Below, piece after piece: positions 8,046 through 16,849 of a DNA stretch of 16,849 nucleotides. The notes under the pieces were generated by a model. That model worked only from the letters and a program-made list of their open reading frames with translations. It was not told the origin of the DNA and searched no databases. The stretch is from positions 1 through 16,849 of the forward strand of contig DAIOHQ010000092.1 in the NCBI GenBank assembly GCA_036744635.1, given 5' to 3'. Every line of letters begins with the position of its first letter. The stretch's first letter is position 1. The translations under genes and the position numbers were made by a program. The stretch is from DAIOHQ01 sp036744635 (GTDB taxonomy: Bacteria > Planctomycetota > Phycisphaerae > Tepidisphaerales > Tepidisphaeraceae).

Positions 8046-9101
8046 CTATTTCGCAGTGGCCAGGGCTGCGCGCTTTTCGGCGATCAGCTTCAGCAGGGCG
8101 TGCTGGGGATCGGCGAACTTGGCGGTGCCCTCTTCCATCAGCTTGTCTTCCATCTTCTGCTGTTCCACCTTCTGCTGCACTTCGTCCACCACCGCCTTGG
8201 GGGGCATCTGATCGACTGTGCGGCGATACTGCTTGTTCAGCTTCTCGACCGCCTCGTTGGTGGCCGGGGGATTGGTCTGGATGTCGCTGCCGGCCAGCGC
8301 TTCCACGTAATAATCCTCCGGCTGCCATTTCAGTTTCTTGCCGGTGCTGGCGAAAATGATCTCCTGTTTCAGCCGCAGGTTCTTGTCCTTCCAGAACTCC
8401 TGATTCATCCGCCACATAAGCTTGGCGTTGACCAGGCCGACCTTGCCCTGGGCCTCTTTGCTCAACTCCGGCACGTGCTTCTCGGTGTACACATCCACCC
8501 GGGAGATGAAGATGCTGTAGACGCTCTTGAAGCTGTCCAGGCCATCCTTGCGGCGCTGGACGCCGCGCCAAATGGCATCGCGGGCAGTCTTATATTGCCG
8601 CTCGGAAAAGCAGAGGGTGACGTTGATGGTAACCCCCGCCGCCGCAACCTCTTCCAGCGCCGCCAGCCCCGCCGCCGTGGCCGGCACCTTGATCATCCGA
8701 TTCTTGTGACCGGCGGACCATTTTTTGGCCAGCTCGACATAGCGCTTGGTCGCCTGCGCCTGCGGAATGGGCGCATCCACATCTTCCAGCAGCGGATCGA
8801 GCTCGAAGCTGACATAGCCATTGTCCCCCTTGGTCTGCTCCCAAGCCGGCAGAAAAACCTGTTGGGCATTGCGCACCAGGTGATCGGTCAATTGCCAGGC
8901 GATATCGTCGTCATTCAGTCCCTTATCCAGCAGAGTGCCGATTAATTCATCGTGCTTTCCGGCCTTGATGATGTCGGCAATGATGATGGGATTGGACGTG
9001 GCGCCGGTGGCGCCCAGGGCCCGGTTGGTTTTCACCAGCTCCGGATCGATGGAGTCCAGCCACAGCTTCGTTCCCGTCGCGATCAATGATTTCAGTGACA
9101 T
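8046..9101 (-). CDS. tal: Transaldolase
   Basis: A 351-residue cytoplasmic enzyme of the non-oxidative pentose phosphate pathway. It moves a dihydroxyacetone unit from sedoheptulose 7-phosphate to glyceraldehyde 3-phosphate. Seen: L-W-L-D-S-I (13-18) with the catalytic Asp16; T-S-N-P (35-38); M-I-K-V-P-A-T (136-142) with the Schiff-base Lys138; then I-N-V-T-L-C-F-S (159-166) and F-I-S-R-V-D (198-203). Length and motifs fit the longer bacterial transaldolases rather than the roughly 220-residue TalC/MipB type. The C-terminal 60 residues are charged and helical. ATG 9101 is chosen because AGGAAGG (9108-9114) lies 6 nt upstream; the ATG 12 codons earlier has no such site. It is divergent from the prolyl isomerase gene. 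Confidence 0.93.
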   Translation of the reverse strand: MSLKSLIATGTKLWLDSIDPELVKTNRALGATGATSNPIIIADIIKAGKHDELIGTLLDKGLNDDDIAWQLTDHLVRNAQQVFLPAWEQTKGDNGYVSFELDPLLEDVDAPIPQAQATKRYVELAKKWSAGHKNRMIKVPATAAGLAALEEVAAAGVTINVTLCFSERQYKTARDAIWRGVQRRKDGLDSFKSVYSIFISRVDVYTEKHVPELSKEAQGKVGLVNAKLMWRMNQEFWKDKNLRLKQEIIFASTGKKLKWQPEDYYVEALAGSDIQTNPPATNEAVEKLNKQYRRTVDQMPPKAVVDEVQQKVEQQKMEDKLMEEGTAKFADPQHALLKLIAEKRAALATAK

Positions 9102-9148
9102 GGCAAACCTTCCTGGTGAGTGCCTCCCCCAATACACCTGTGAATCCT

Positions 9149-9154
9149 ATTCTA
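9149..9154 (-). promoter_or_regulatory. Possible -10 box for transaldolase
   Basis: TAGAAT on the minus strand (five of six consensus bases) lies about 48 nt before the start codon at 9101, leaving a leader of about 40 nt. I see no matching -35 at the right distance, so this is weak. Confidence 0.25.
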
Positions 9155-9190
9155 TTGCTCGACGTCCCGCGAACACCACTATGTTCCGCA

Positions 9191-9220
9191 TTGACAATTC
9201 ACACCGAAAATGGCTTTTAG
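9191..9220 (+). promoter_or_regulatory. Possible promoter of the isomerase-dehydrogenase unit
   Basis: A perfect TTGACA (9191-9196) is followed, after 18 nt, by the poor -10 TTTTAG (9215-9220). A transcript from here would start almost at the Shine-Dalgarno AAGGAGA (9227-9233), giving a very short leader. The -35 is convincing and the -10 is not. Confidence 0.35.
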
Positions 9221-9240
9221 CGTGCCAAGGAGAATCTACC

Positions 9241-9729
9241 ATGCCCAAGCAATACAAGTCAGCGCCGGCGATGACGATCGACGCCGCCAAGGCCTTCACC
9301 GCCAGCTTCGACACCAGCAAAGGCAAGATCGTCTGTCAGCTTTTTGCCAAGGATGCGCCCAATACCGTCAACAACTTCGTCTTTCTCGCCCGCGACAATT
9401 TCTATGATGGCACGAAATTTCACCGTGTCATTCCTGACTTCATGGTGCAGGGCGGCGATCCCCAGGGGACCGGCACGGGGGGACCGGGATATCGCTTCGG
9501 CGATGAGACCGACCCGCGCAAAAACCCCCACCGCCACCAGGTCGGCTCTCTGTCGATGGCCAACGCCGGGCCCAATACCAACGGCAGCCAGTTCTTCATC
9601 ACCCACATTGCCACCGACTGGCTGGACGGCAAGCACACCGTCTTTGGGCAGGTGACCCAGGGACAGGATGTGGTCAACGCCATCAAGCAGGGAGATACGC
9701 TCAACAGCGTCACGATCACCGAGGCGTAA
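9241..9729 (+). CDS. Cyclophilin-type peptidyl-prolyl cis-trans isomerase
   Basis: A 162-residue single-domain cyclophilin that catalyses cis-trans isomerisation of peptide bonds before proline. Signature residues are F-H-R-V-I-P-D-F-M-V-Q-G-G-D-P (60-74) with catalytic Arg62 and Gln70, N-G-S-Q-F-F-I-T (114-121), Trp127 and His132 in D-W-L-D-G-K-H-T-V-F-G (126-136). There is no signal peptide, so it acts in the cytoplasm. ATG 9241 is set by AAGGAGA 7 nt upstream. The open frame extends back to 8935, but that part overlaps the divergent transaldolase gene and has no cyclophilin similarity. The sugar dehydrogenase gene follows after 26 nt, probably in one operon. Confidence 0.94.
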   Translation: MPKQYKSAPAMTIDAAKAFTASFDTSKGKIVCQLFAKDAPNTVNNFVFLARDNFYDGTKFHRVIPDFMVQGGDPQGTGTGGPGYRFGDETDPRKNPHRHQVGSLSMANAGPNTNGSQFFITHIATDWLDGKHTVFGQVTQGQDVVNAIKQGDTLNSVTITEA

Positions 9730-9755
9730 GCATTGCAGTTTTGTGAGGATTTTCG

Positions 9756-10904
9756 ATGGCGCTGCATCGACGGCTGGCCGTGGTCTGTTTCCTCTGGCTG
9801 ACATCAATTGCGTTGGCACAAGAAAAGCCGCCGCAGATCGCCCTGGACCGCATCGTCAAGGCGCTCGATCATCCCCTCGACCTCACCAGCGACGGAACCG
9901 ACCGCCTGTTCATCATCGAGCAGCCGGGGCGCGTTCGCCTGCTCGTGGACGGGGTGGTTCAGAAGAAGCCGTTTCTGGACATCAGCGATCACGTCGCCTA
10001 CGGCGGGGAGTGCGGCCTGCTCGGCATCGCGTTTCATCCCGCGTTCGCAAAAAACGGATATTTCTACCTGGACTACACCACGCGCGAGACCAACGCCAAC
10101 CACGGCCAGTTGATGACCTACATCTCGGAGTTCCACGTGGAACAATCGGCCGACCACTGTGACCCGGCCAGCGAGCGCATCATCCTTAAGATCAATCAGC
10201 CGTTTGCCAACCACAACGGTGGCCAGATCCGCTTCGGCCCGGATGGATATGTCTACATCGGAATGGGGGATGGCGGCTCGGCCAACGATCCACATAACAA
10301 CGCCCAGAACCCGCAATCGCTGTTGGGAAAAATGTTGCGCATCGACGTGAACCAGCGCGACACGAAAGAGGGATATGCGATCCCGAAAGATAATCCATTC
10401 GTAGGCAAGGAAGGTTGGCGGCCGGAAATCTATGCCCTTGGCCTGCGTAATCCCTGGCGCTTCAGTTGGGACCGCAAGACCGGCGAGATGTACTGCGGCG
10501 ATGTCGGCCAGAACAAGTACGAGGAAGTCGACATCATCACCAAAGGCGGCAACTACGGCTGGCGGCTGCGGGAGGGATTTCACAAGTTTCAGCCGGAAGC
10601 CAACGAACCGAAGCTGATCGACCCGATCAAGGAATATGACCATGCCGCCGGCATTTCCATCACTGGCGGTTACGTCTACCGCGGCGCGAAATTCAAGGAC
10701 CTGCAGGGCTGGTACATCTACGCCGACTACGGCAAAGGCCGCATATGGGGATTGAAATACCAGGACAAGAAGGTGACGGCGGATGTCCTGCTGATGGAAG
10801 AGCCGCGCCTGCAGATTTCATCGTTTGGTGAGGACAAGGATGGGGAAATTTACGTGTGCGACCACGGGGGCGGTGGGATTTATCACTTGGTACTCAAAGA
10901 GTAG
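9756..10904 (+). CDS. PQQ-dependent sugar dehydrogenase (soluble GSDH/YliI type)
   Basis: A 382-residue protein with a signal peptide (about 1-21, cut near A-L-A-Q), so periplasmic or secreted. The rest matches the six-bladed propeller of soluble aldose sugar dehydrogenases, which oxidise sugars to lactones with pyrroloquinoline quinone. Seen: H-P-L-D-L (39-43), G-E-C-G-L-L-G-I-A-F-H-P (84-95), N-H-N-G-G-Q-I-R-F-G-P-D-G (152-164) with the likely catalytic base His153, G-L-R-N-P-W-R-F-S-W-D (229-239) with Arg231, D-V-G-Q-N (249-253), G-G-N-Y-G-W (264-269) and C-D-H-G-G-G-G-I-Y (368-376). GAGGA lies 6 nt before the ATG. It follows the isomerase gene by 26 nt. Its TAG stop lies in the palindrome that follows. 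No PQQ synthesis genes are in view, and the substrate is unknown. Confidence 0.9.
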   Translation: MALHRRLAVVCFLWLTSIALAQEKPPQIALDRIVKALDHPLDLTSDGTDRLFIIEQPGRVRLLVDGVVQKKPFLDISDHVAYGGECGLLGIAFHPAFAKNGYFYLDYTTRETNANHGQLMTYISEFHVEQSADHCDPASERIILKINQPFANHNGGQIRFGPDGYVYIGMGDGGSANDPHNNAQNPQSLLGKMLRIDVNQRDTKEGYAIPKDNPFVGKEGWRPEIYALGLRNPWRFSWDRKTGEMYCGDVGQNKYEEVDIITKGGNYGWRLREGFHKFQPEANEPKLIDPIKEYDHAAGISITGGYVYRGAKFKDLQGWYIYADYGKGRIWGLKYQDKKVTADVLLMEEPRLQISSFGEDKDGEIYVCDHGGGGIYHLVLKE

Positions 10905-10958
10905 GGTGGGCGTACTCGCCCACCGCTTCGGCACGGTGGGCGAGTCCGCCCACCCTAC
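10901..10958. repeat. 58-bp near-perfect palindrome, dispersed repeat copies 2 and 3
   Basis: Two 25-nt arms (10901-10925 and 10934-10958) are reverse complements with one mismatch around the 8-nt loop CTTCGGCA. Each arm also folds on itself: GGTGGGCG with CGCCCACC at 10906-10924, for example. The left arm starts GTAG and supplies the stop codon TAG (10902-10904) of the sugar dehydrogenase gene. The outer 20 nt match 1250-1269. The long stem could end transcription or protect the mRNA end, although no T-run follows. Confidence 0.85.
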
Positions 10959-11018
10959 ATTATCCAGGCGCGCGGCATTTGGCTCGAATGTTCGGTACCG
11001 GGCGCGTATGCTATTTCC

Positions 11019-12533
11019 ATGTTCCGGCCGGCATGGTTGATTGCCTCGATTTGCATCGTCCTTTGCTCCATGTCAATCTGCGCGGCCGACGTTTCGGCCA
11101 CGCCGGTCACCACCTCGCCATCGGAGCGCATCGAGCGCCCGACGCTGCAGAAGATGTACCAGCGCGAGCTCGGCAAGCACTACAACCCGGCCGACGCCGA
11201 CCAGATTTATCACGCGCACCAGCTCCTGGAAGATTTCTTCGACGCCAAAACCGCCGAGCAGCGCAAGGCGATCACCAAGTCGGTCGAGGACACCGGTGTC
11301 GACCCCAATATTCTTGGCCGGCTCTGCCGGATTCGGATGGATTGGCCGAACCTGGGCGGCGGCATCTATTACATCAACGAGCAGTTCGGGCAGGTGAAGG
11401 TCAACTATTTCCTGGGCATTCCCGAAAAGTACGACCGCGCGATTCCCTGGCCTTTGGTGATCAAACTGCCGGCCGCGGTCGATCCGTTTCTCGCCAAGCC
11501 CCCCCTGCCTCCCCCCACCGCCGAGAAGGTCGCGGAGATTTACACCAAATGGATGACCGAGGAGCTTGAGGCGCATCCCGATGCGATCGTCATCATGCCG
11601 CGGCTCAATCTCGATGAGCTGTACGGGCCGAGCTACGCGGGGATGAACTCGGTGATTCAGCCGCTGCAGCACGCGTTCAACCGCGTCAACCTCGATCCCG
11701 CGCGGGTGTACATGGTCGGCCACGGCTGGGCGGCCCATGCGGTGTGGAATCTGAGCCTGCACTACACGAATTATTTCGCGTCATTCTGCGCCCTGGCGGG
11801 CGGCGCCGGCCAGGATTGGCAGCGCGTGCGGCTGATCAATCTCCGCAACGTCCTGCCGGTGGTCTGGCACGATGCCGATGACCTGGTGCAGAAGGTCGAC
11901 CTTTCTCGCTCGCTGGTGCGGCTGCTGCGCGGCAAGAAAATCGACGTGGAGTATGAGGAAACCAAGGGGCTGGGACATGCCCCTTCGGATGATGTGTATC
12001 AGCGCTGCTATGAGAAGATGCGGGCGCGCACGCGCGAGCTGTATCCCCAGCAGGTCTGGCTGGAATCGACCCGTCCCGACACCCTCTTCAACCGTATGGA
12101 CTGGGTGCAGGTGTACCAGACGCTGACGCCGGGCGCCGAGCGGCGGGTGCTGCTCCGCCACGGCACCGGGCACATGCTGCTCAACGAAAACCCATACCGC
12201 ATCGACGCGGTGCGCAAAAGCCAGCGCCTCGATGTCACCACCGACAACGTCGAGTCGATGCGCTTCTACTTCAATGACCAGACGCTGGACTTCTCCAAGC
12301 CGCTCACGATCGTGGTCAACAAGAAAGGGCGCTTTGAAGACCTGGTGAAGATGAGCGTCGATGAGATGCTCAAAGACCAGCTCTTCCTCGGCCGGGGCTG
12401 GCGCTATTTCACCGGGAAAGTGGACATCGATTTCGGCGCACCCTCCAGTGGAGCCACTTCCCCCGCCACCACGCAATCAACAACCCGAAAGGGCAAAATC
12501 GAAATCGTCCGCCCGGCGACGCAGCCCGAGTAG
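11019..12533 (+). CDS. Secreted alpha/beta-hydrolase-fold protein lacking the nucleophile serine
   Basis: A 504-residue protein with a signal peptide (about 1-23; hydrophobic I-A-S-I-C-I-V-L-C-S; no proper lipobox). A helical N-terminal region (40-110) precedes an alpha/beta-hydrolase domain (about 125-340) like planctomycete secreted esterases (PHB-depolymerase/phospholipase-carboxylesterase type). The strand before the nucleophile reads V-Y-M-V-G-H-G-W-A-A-H-A-V-W, so the usual G-H-S-x-G is G-H-G-W-A (234-238), with Gly (codon GGC, 11724-11726) where Ser is expected. The acid region W-H-D-A-D-D (283-288) and His320 (G-L-G-H-A-P) remain. A C-terminal beta domain (about 360-472) ends in a Ser/Thr-rich tail. 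It is probably a non-catalytic binding protein or uses other chemistry. No Shine-Dalgarno precedes the ATG, so the start is less certain. Confidence 0.8.
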   Translation: MFRPAWLIASICIVLCSMSICAADVSATPVTTSPSERIERPTLQKMYQRELGKHYNPADADQIYHAHQLLEDFFDAKTAEQRKAITKSVEDTGVDPNILGRLCRIRMDWPNLGGGIYYINEQFGQVKVNYFLGIPEKYDRAIPWPLVIKLPAAVDPFLAKPPLPPPTAEKVAEIYTKWMTEELEAHPDAIVIMPRLNLDELYGPSYAGMNSVIQPLQHAFNRVNLDPARVYMVGHGWAAHAVWNLSLHYTNYFASFCALAGGAGQDWQRVRLINLRNVLPVVWHDADDLVQKVDLSRSLVRLLRGKKIDVEYEETKGLGHAPSDDVYQRCYEKMRARTRELYPQQVWLESTRPDTLFNRMDWVQVYQTLTPGAERRVLLRHGTGHMLLNENPYRIDAVRKSQRLDVTTDNVESMRFYFNDQTLDFSKPLTIVVNKKGRFEDLVKMSVDEMLKDQLFLGRGWRYFTGKVDIDFGAPSSGATSPATTQSTTRKGKIEIVRPATQPE

Positions 12534-12566
12534 GATGCCGAGCATTTCCGCCATCCAATCCAGGGC

Positions 12567-12595
12567 GTTACAGAAAAGTCGGTTGGCGTTATAGT
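12567..12595 (+). promoter_or_regulatory. leuS: Possible promoter giving a near-leaderless leuS mRNA
   Basis: GTTACA (12567-12572, four of six), a 17-nt spacer and TATAGT (12590-12595, five of six) lie just before the leuS ATG at 12606. Transcription would start around 12602, leaving almost no leader. This fits the absence of any Shine-Dalgarno before leuS. Confidence 0.4.
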
Positions 12596-12605
12596 CACAT
12601 GCACT

Positions 12606-15563
<2,958 letters not shown>

Positions 15564-15566
15564 CGA

Positions 15567-16577
15567 TCAGCGCACGATTCCCTTTTCCCGCAGCGTCTCC
15601 ATCACCGCCGCGGCGATTTCCCGCACCGGATCGGTCTGACCCAGCCGCGGGGCGCAGCCTTCGGCCGGCGGATCGACATATCCGAAGTCGGCGATGATGC
15701 ACTGCAGCACGCGCTGCAGTTTGGTGCGGTCGATCTGCTGCTTGTCGCTCAGCGGCTGGCGGCTCTGGCCGAAATGGAAGCCGCGCAGCTCGGCCGCGGC
15801 GCGAAAACCTTCGGGAAAATCGGCCGAGTAGAGCATCATGTCGAACAGCTCAATCAGCCGGATCTGCAGCGTCCGCGCCTCATCCAGCTTGCCTGCCATA
15901 GTCAGATCGAACAGCTTGCGGGTGACTTCAGGCACAATCCCGCTGGTGGCGTTGGTCCCGCCGTCGACGCCCATCAGCAGCATCGGCACCAGCACCACAT
16001 CCCACCCGGTAAGGAACGAAAAATCCGGCCGATCCGGCTGCACCGCCGCCATCATCCGCAGCATGAAGGCAAGGTCGCCGGATGAATCCTTGATGCCGAT
16101 GATCCGCTCGAACTCCGCCAGCCGGCGAATGGTGGGCACGTCGATCGGGCTGGCGAACATCGGGATGTTGTAGAGGGTGACGTCGATCGGCGAGGCCAGC
16201 GCGATCTGCCGGAAATATTCGTAGACCGACTCGGGGCCCAGCTTGTAATAAAACGGCGAGACGATGGCGACGGCGCGGGCGCCGTAGTCGTGATAGGCCT
16301 CGCACGCCTTGATGGTTTCGCGCACGTTTGCCTCGGCGGCGCCGGCCAGGATGGGCACGCGCCCGGCCGCCTGCTCGCAGCAGATCTTGATGATCCGCCG
16401 CCGCTCTTCCACGGTGAAGCGGGTGAATTCCCCGGTCGATCCATTGGGATACAGCCCGTGCACGCCATGGTCGATCAGCCAGTCGATGTAGCGGCGGAAT
16501 TCGCGCTCATCGATTTCCCCCCGCGCATCCAGCGGCACCAGATTCGGCGTAAAAATACCCCGCAATTTCCCGGCCAT
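15567..16577 (-). CDS. DapA/N-acetylneuraminate lyase-family aldolase
   Basis: A 336-residue TIM-barrel enzyme that forms a Schiff base with pyruvate or another 2-keto acid. Seen: G-S-T-G-E (46-50, the keto-acid-binding loop), L-Y-N-I-P (135-139) with Tyr136, and G-I-K-D-S-S-G (161-167) with the Schiff-base Lys163. It is about 40 residues longer than dihydrodipicolinate synthase, with a C-terminal extension (R-Q-P-L-S, then a helical segment). This fits the wider family (4-hydroxy-tetrahydrodipicolinate synthase, N-acetylneuraminate lyase, keto-deoxy sugar aldolases) more than dapA itself, and the reaction cannot be fixed. The start at 16577 is chosen because the conserved N-terminus (M-A-G-K-L-R-G-I-F-T-P) begins there with TGGAG 4 nt upstream. 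The open frame runs 82 codons further, but through intergenic repeats. It converges on leuS, with 3 nt between stops. Confidence 0.88.
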   Translation of the reverse strand: MAGKLRGIFTPNLVPLDARGEIDEREFRRYIDWLIDHGVHGLYPNGSTGEFTRFTVEERRRIIKICCEQAAGRVPILAGAAEANVRETIKACEAYHDYGARAVAIVSPFYYKLGPESVYEYFRQIALASPIDVTLYNIPMFASPIDVPTIRRLAEFERIIGIKDSSGDLAFMLRMMAAVQPDRPDFSFLTGWDVVLVPMLLMGVDGGTNATSGIVPEVTRKLFDLTMAGKLDEARTLQIRLIELFDMMLYSADFPEGFRAAAELRGFHFGQSRQPLSDKQQIDRTKLQRVLQCIIADFGYVDPPAEGCAPRLGQTDPVREIAAAVMETLREKGIVR

Positions 16578-16595
16578 AACGCTCCATGCAAGAGA

Positions 16596-16615
16596 GATGG
16601 CGATTGTACGCCATC
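16596..16615 (-). promoter_or_regulatory. Palindrome enclosing a -10 box before the aldolase gene
   Basis: On the minus strand the sequence is GATGGCG-TACAAT-CGCCATC: perfect 7-bp arms around TACAAT, which matches the -10 consensus at five of six positions. It lies 18 nt before the start codon, so transcription would start near 16596 with a leader of about 19 nt carrying TGGAG. No good -35 is seen, as is common for promoters that need an activator. It may be an operator for local control of the gene. Confidence 0.45.
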
Positions 16616-16682
16616 GTCCCGCGCCACAACAGCGGGTCAGGCCGCAATGATGGCGCAGGGTGCGCGACAGAAGCGGCGGTCT

Positions 16683-16773
16683 CCAAGTGTGACTTGGTGG
16701 GGCGGACATTCCTGTCTGCCGTGGCTGGAGGAGTGGTGGATGTACGCATCCGCCCGAGTCCGGCCACACTTGG
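16683..16773. repeat. Composite inverted-repeat block
   Basis: CCAAGTGTG (16683-16691) recurs in reverse complement as CACACTTGG (16765-16773), bracketing the block. Inside are CCAAGT-GTG-ACTTGG (16683-16697), the dispersed repeat at 16696-16720, and GGATG-TACG-CATCC (16738-16751). The whole looks like nested or decayed palindromic repeats related to those at 1226-1304. I see no gene in 16616-16849. Confidence 0.55.
16696..16720. repeat. Dispersed repeat with GCAGACAGGAATG core, copy 2
   Basis: In reverse complement this 25-nt unit matches 1280-1304 at 24 positions; the one difference is G for A in GCAGACA(G)GAATG. The copies lie 15 kb apart in opposite orientation, both beyond gene ends. 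Confidence 0.75.
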
Positions 16774-16803
16774 CGTGGTCGCGGAGGTATGGCCGGATTC
16801 AGA

Positions 16804-16819
16804 CAGGTGAGTACACCTG
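16804..16819. repeat. Short palindrome related to the GAGTAC repeats
   Basis: CAGGTG-AGTA-CACCTG is a perfect 6-bp inverted repeat with a 4-nt loop. It keeps the GGTG...GAGTAC...CACC pattern of the palindromes at 1226-1269 and 10901-10958, so it is probably a short or decayed member. Confidence 0.45.
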
Positions 16820-16836
16820 CCATTCATCCAGCCATT

Positions 16837-16849
16837 GCAGACAAGAATG
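16837..16849. repeat. Dispersed repeat with GCAGACAAGAATG core, copy 3 (cut by window end)
   Basis: The last 13 nt of the window, GCAGACAAGAATG, are identical to 1281-1293 in the same orientation. The unit probably continues beyond the window. Confidence 0.55.

Noticed and set aside
8935..9240. Upstream extension of the prolyl isomerase reading frame
   Set aside because: It overlaps the divergent transaldolase gene and its promoter region; a strong AAGGAGA fixes the start at 9241.
16578..16823. Upstream extension of the aldolase reading frame
   Set aside because: It is translated intergenic repeat sequence; the family N-terminus begins at 16577.

Overview
The window looks like chromosomal DNA of a GC-rich planctomycete, perhaps a member of the Phycisphaerae. 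The strongest clue is a 2150-residue secreted-type protein whose N-terminus carries LESRVLL, a variant of the LEPR-XLL tag found at the start of giant surface proteins of Planctomycetota. Other clues are a secreted esterase-fold protein of a type common in that phylum, a long leucyl-tRNA synthetase with extra insertions, several genes without Shine-Dalgarno sequences, and dispersed palindromic intergenic repeats. The class is inference; the phylum is fairly well supported.

Layout. 60-557 (+) is a phosphinothricin-acetyltransferase-like GNAT enzyme. 783-1145 (+) is a small exported Tyr/Gly/Pro-rich protein with a hairpin at its ribosome binding site and a clear intrinsic terminator (1176-1204). 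It converges on the giant gene (1309-7761, -), and two dispersed repeats lie between them. The giant gene has a perfect Shine-Dalgarno, a leader of about 190 nt and a promoter-like TTGACA-N17-TAGAAC that contains a palindrome. Upstream on the same strand is transaldolase (8046-9101, -). It is divergent from a two-gene unit on the plus strand: a cyclophilin-type prolyl isomerase (9241-9729) and, 26 nt later, an exported PQQ-type sugar dehydrogenase (9756-10904).

The dehydrogenase stop codon lies inside a near-perfect 58-bp palindrome (10901-10958). Next come a secreted alpha/beta-hydrolase-fold protein whose nucleophile serine is replaced by glycine (11019-12533), leucyl-tRNA synthetase (12606-15563) and, converging on it with only 3 nt between stops, a DapA/NAL-family aldolase (15567-16577, -). 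The right end (16578-16849) is non-coding: a promoter/operator-like palindrome and a cluster of the same dispersed repeats seen at 1226-1304.

Most genes are ordinary housekeeping or carbon-metabolism genes: transaldolase, sugar dehydrogenase and an aldolase for sugar-derived keto acids, together with protein folding and translation. They do not form one obvious pathway. The less ordinary parts are the giant surface protein, the Ser-less hydrolase, the Tyr-rich exported protein and the palindromic repeat families. I see no rRNA, tRNA, CRISPR array, transposase or phage gene, and no defence or biosynthetic cluster.
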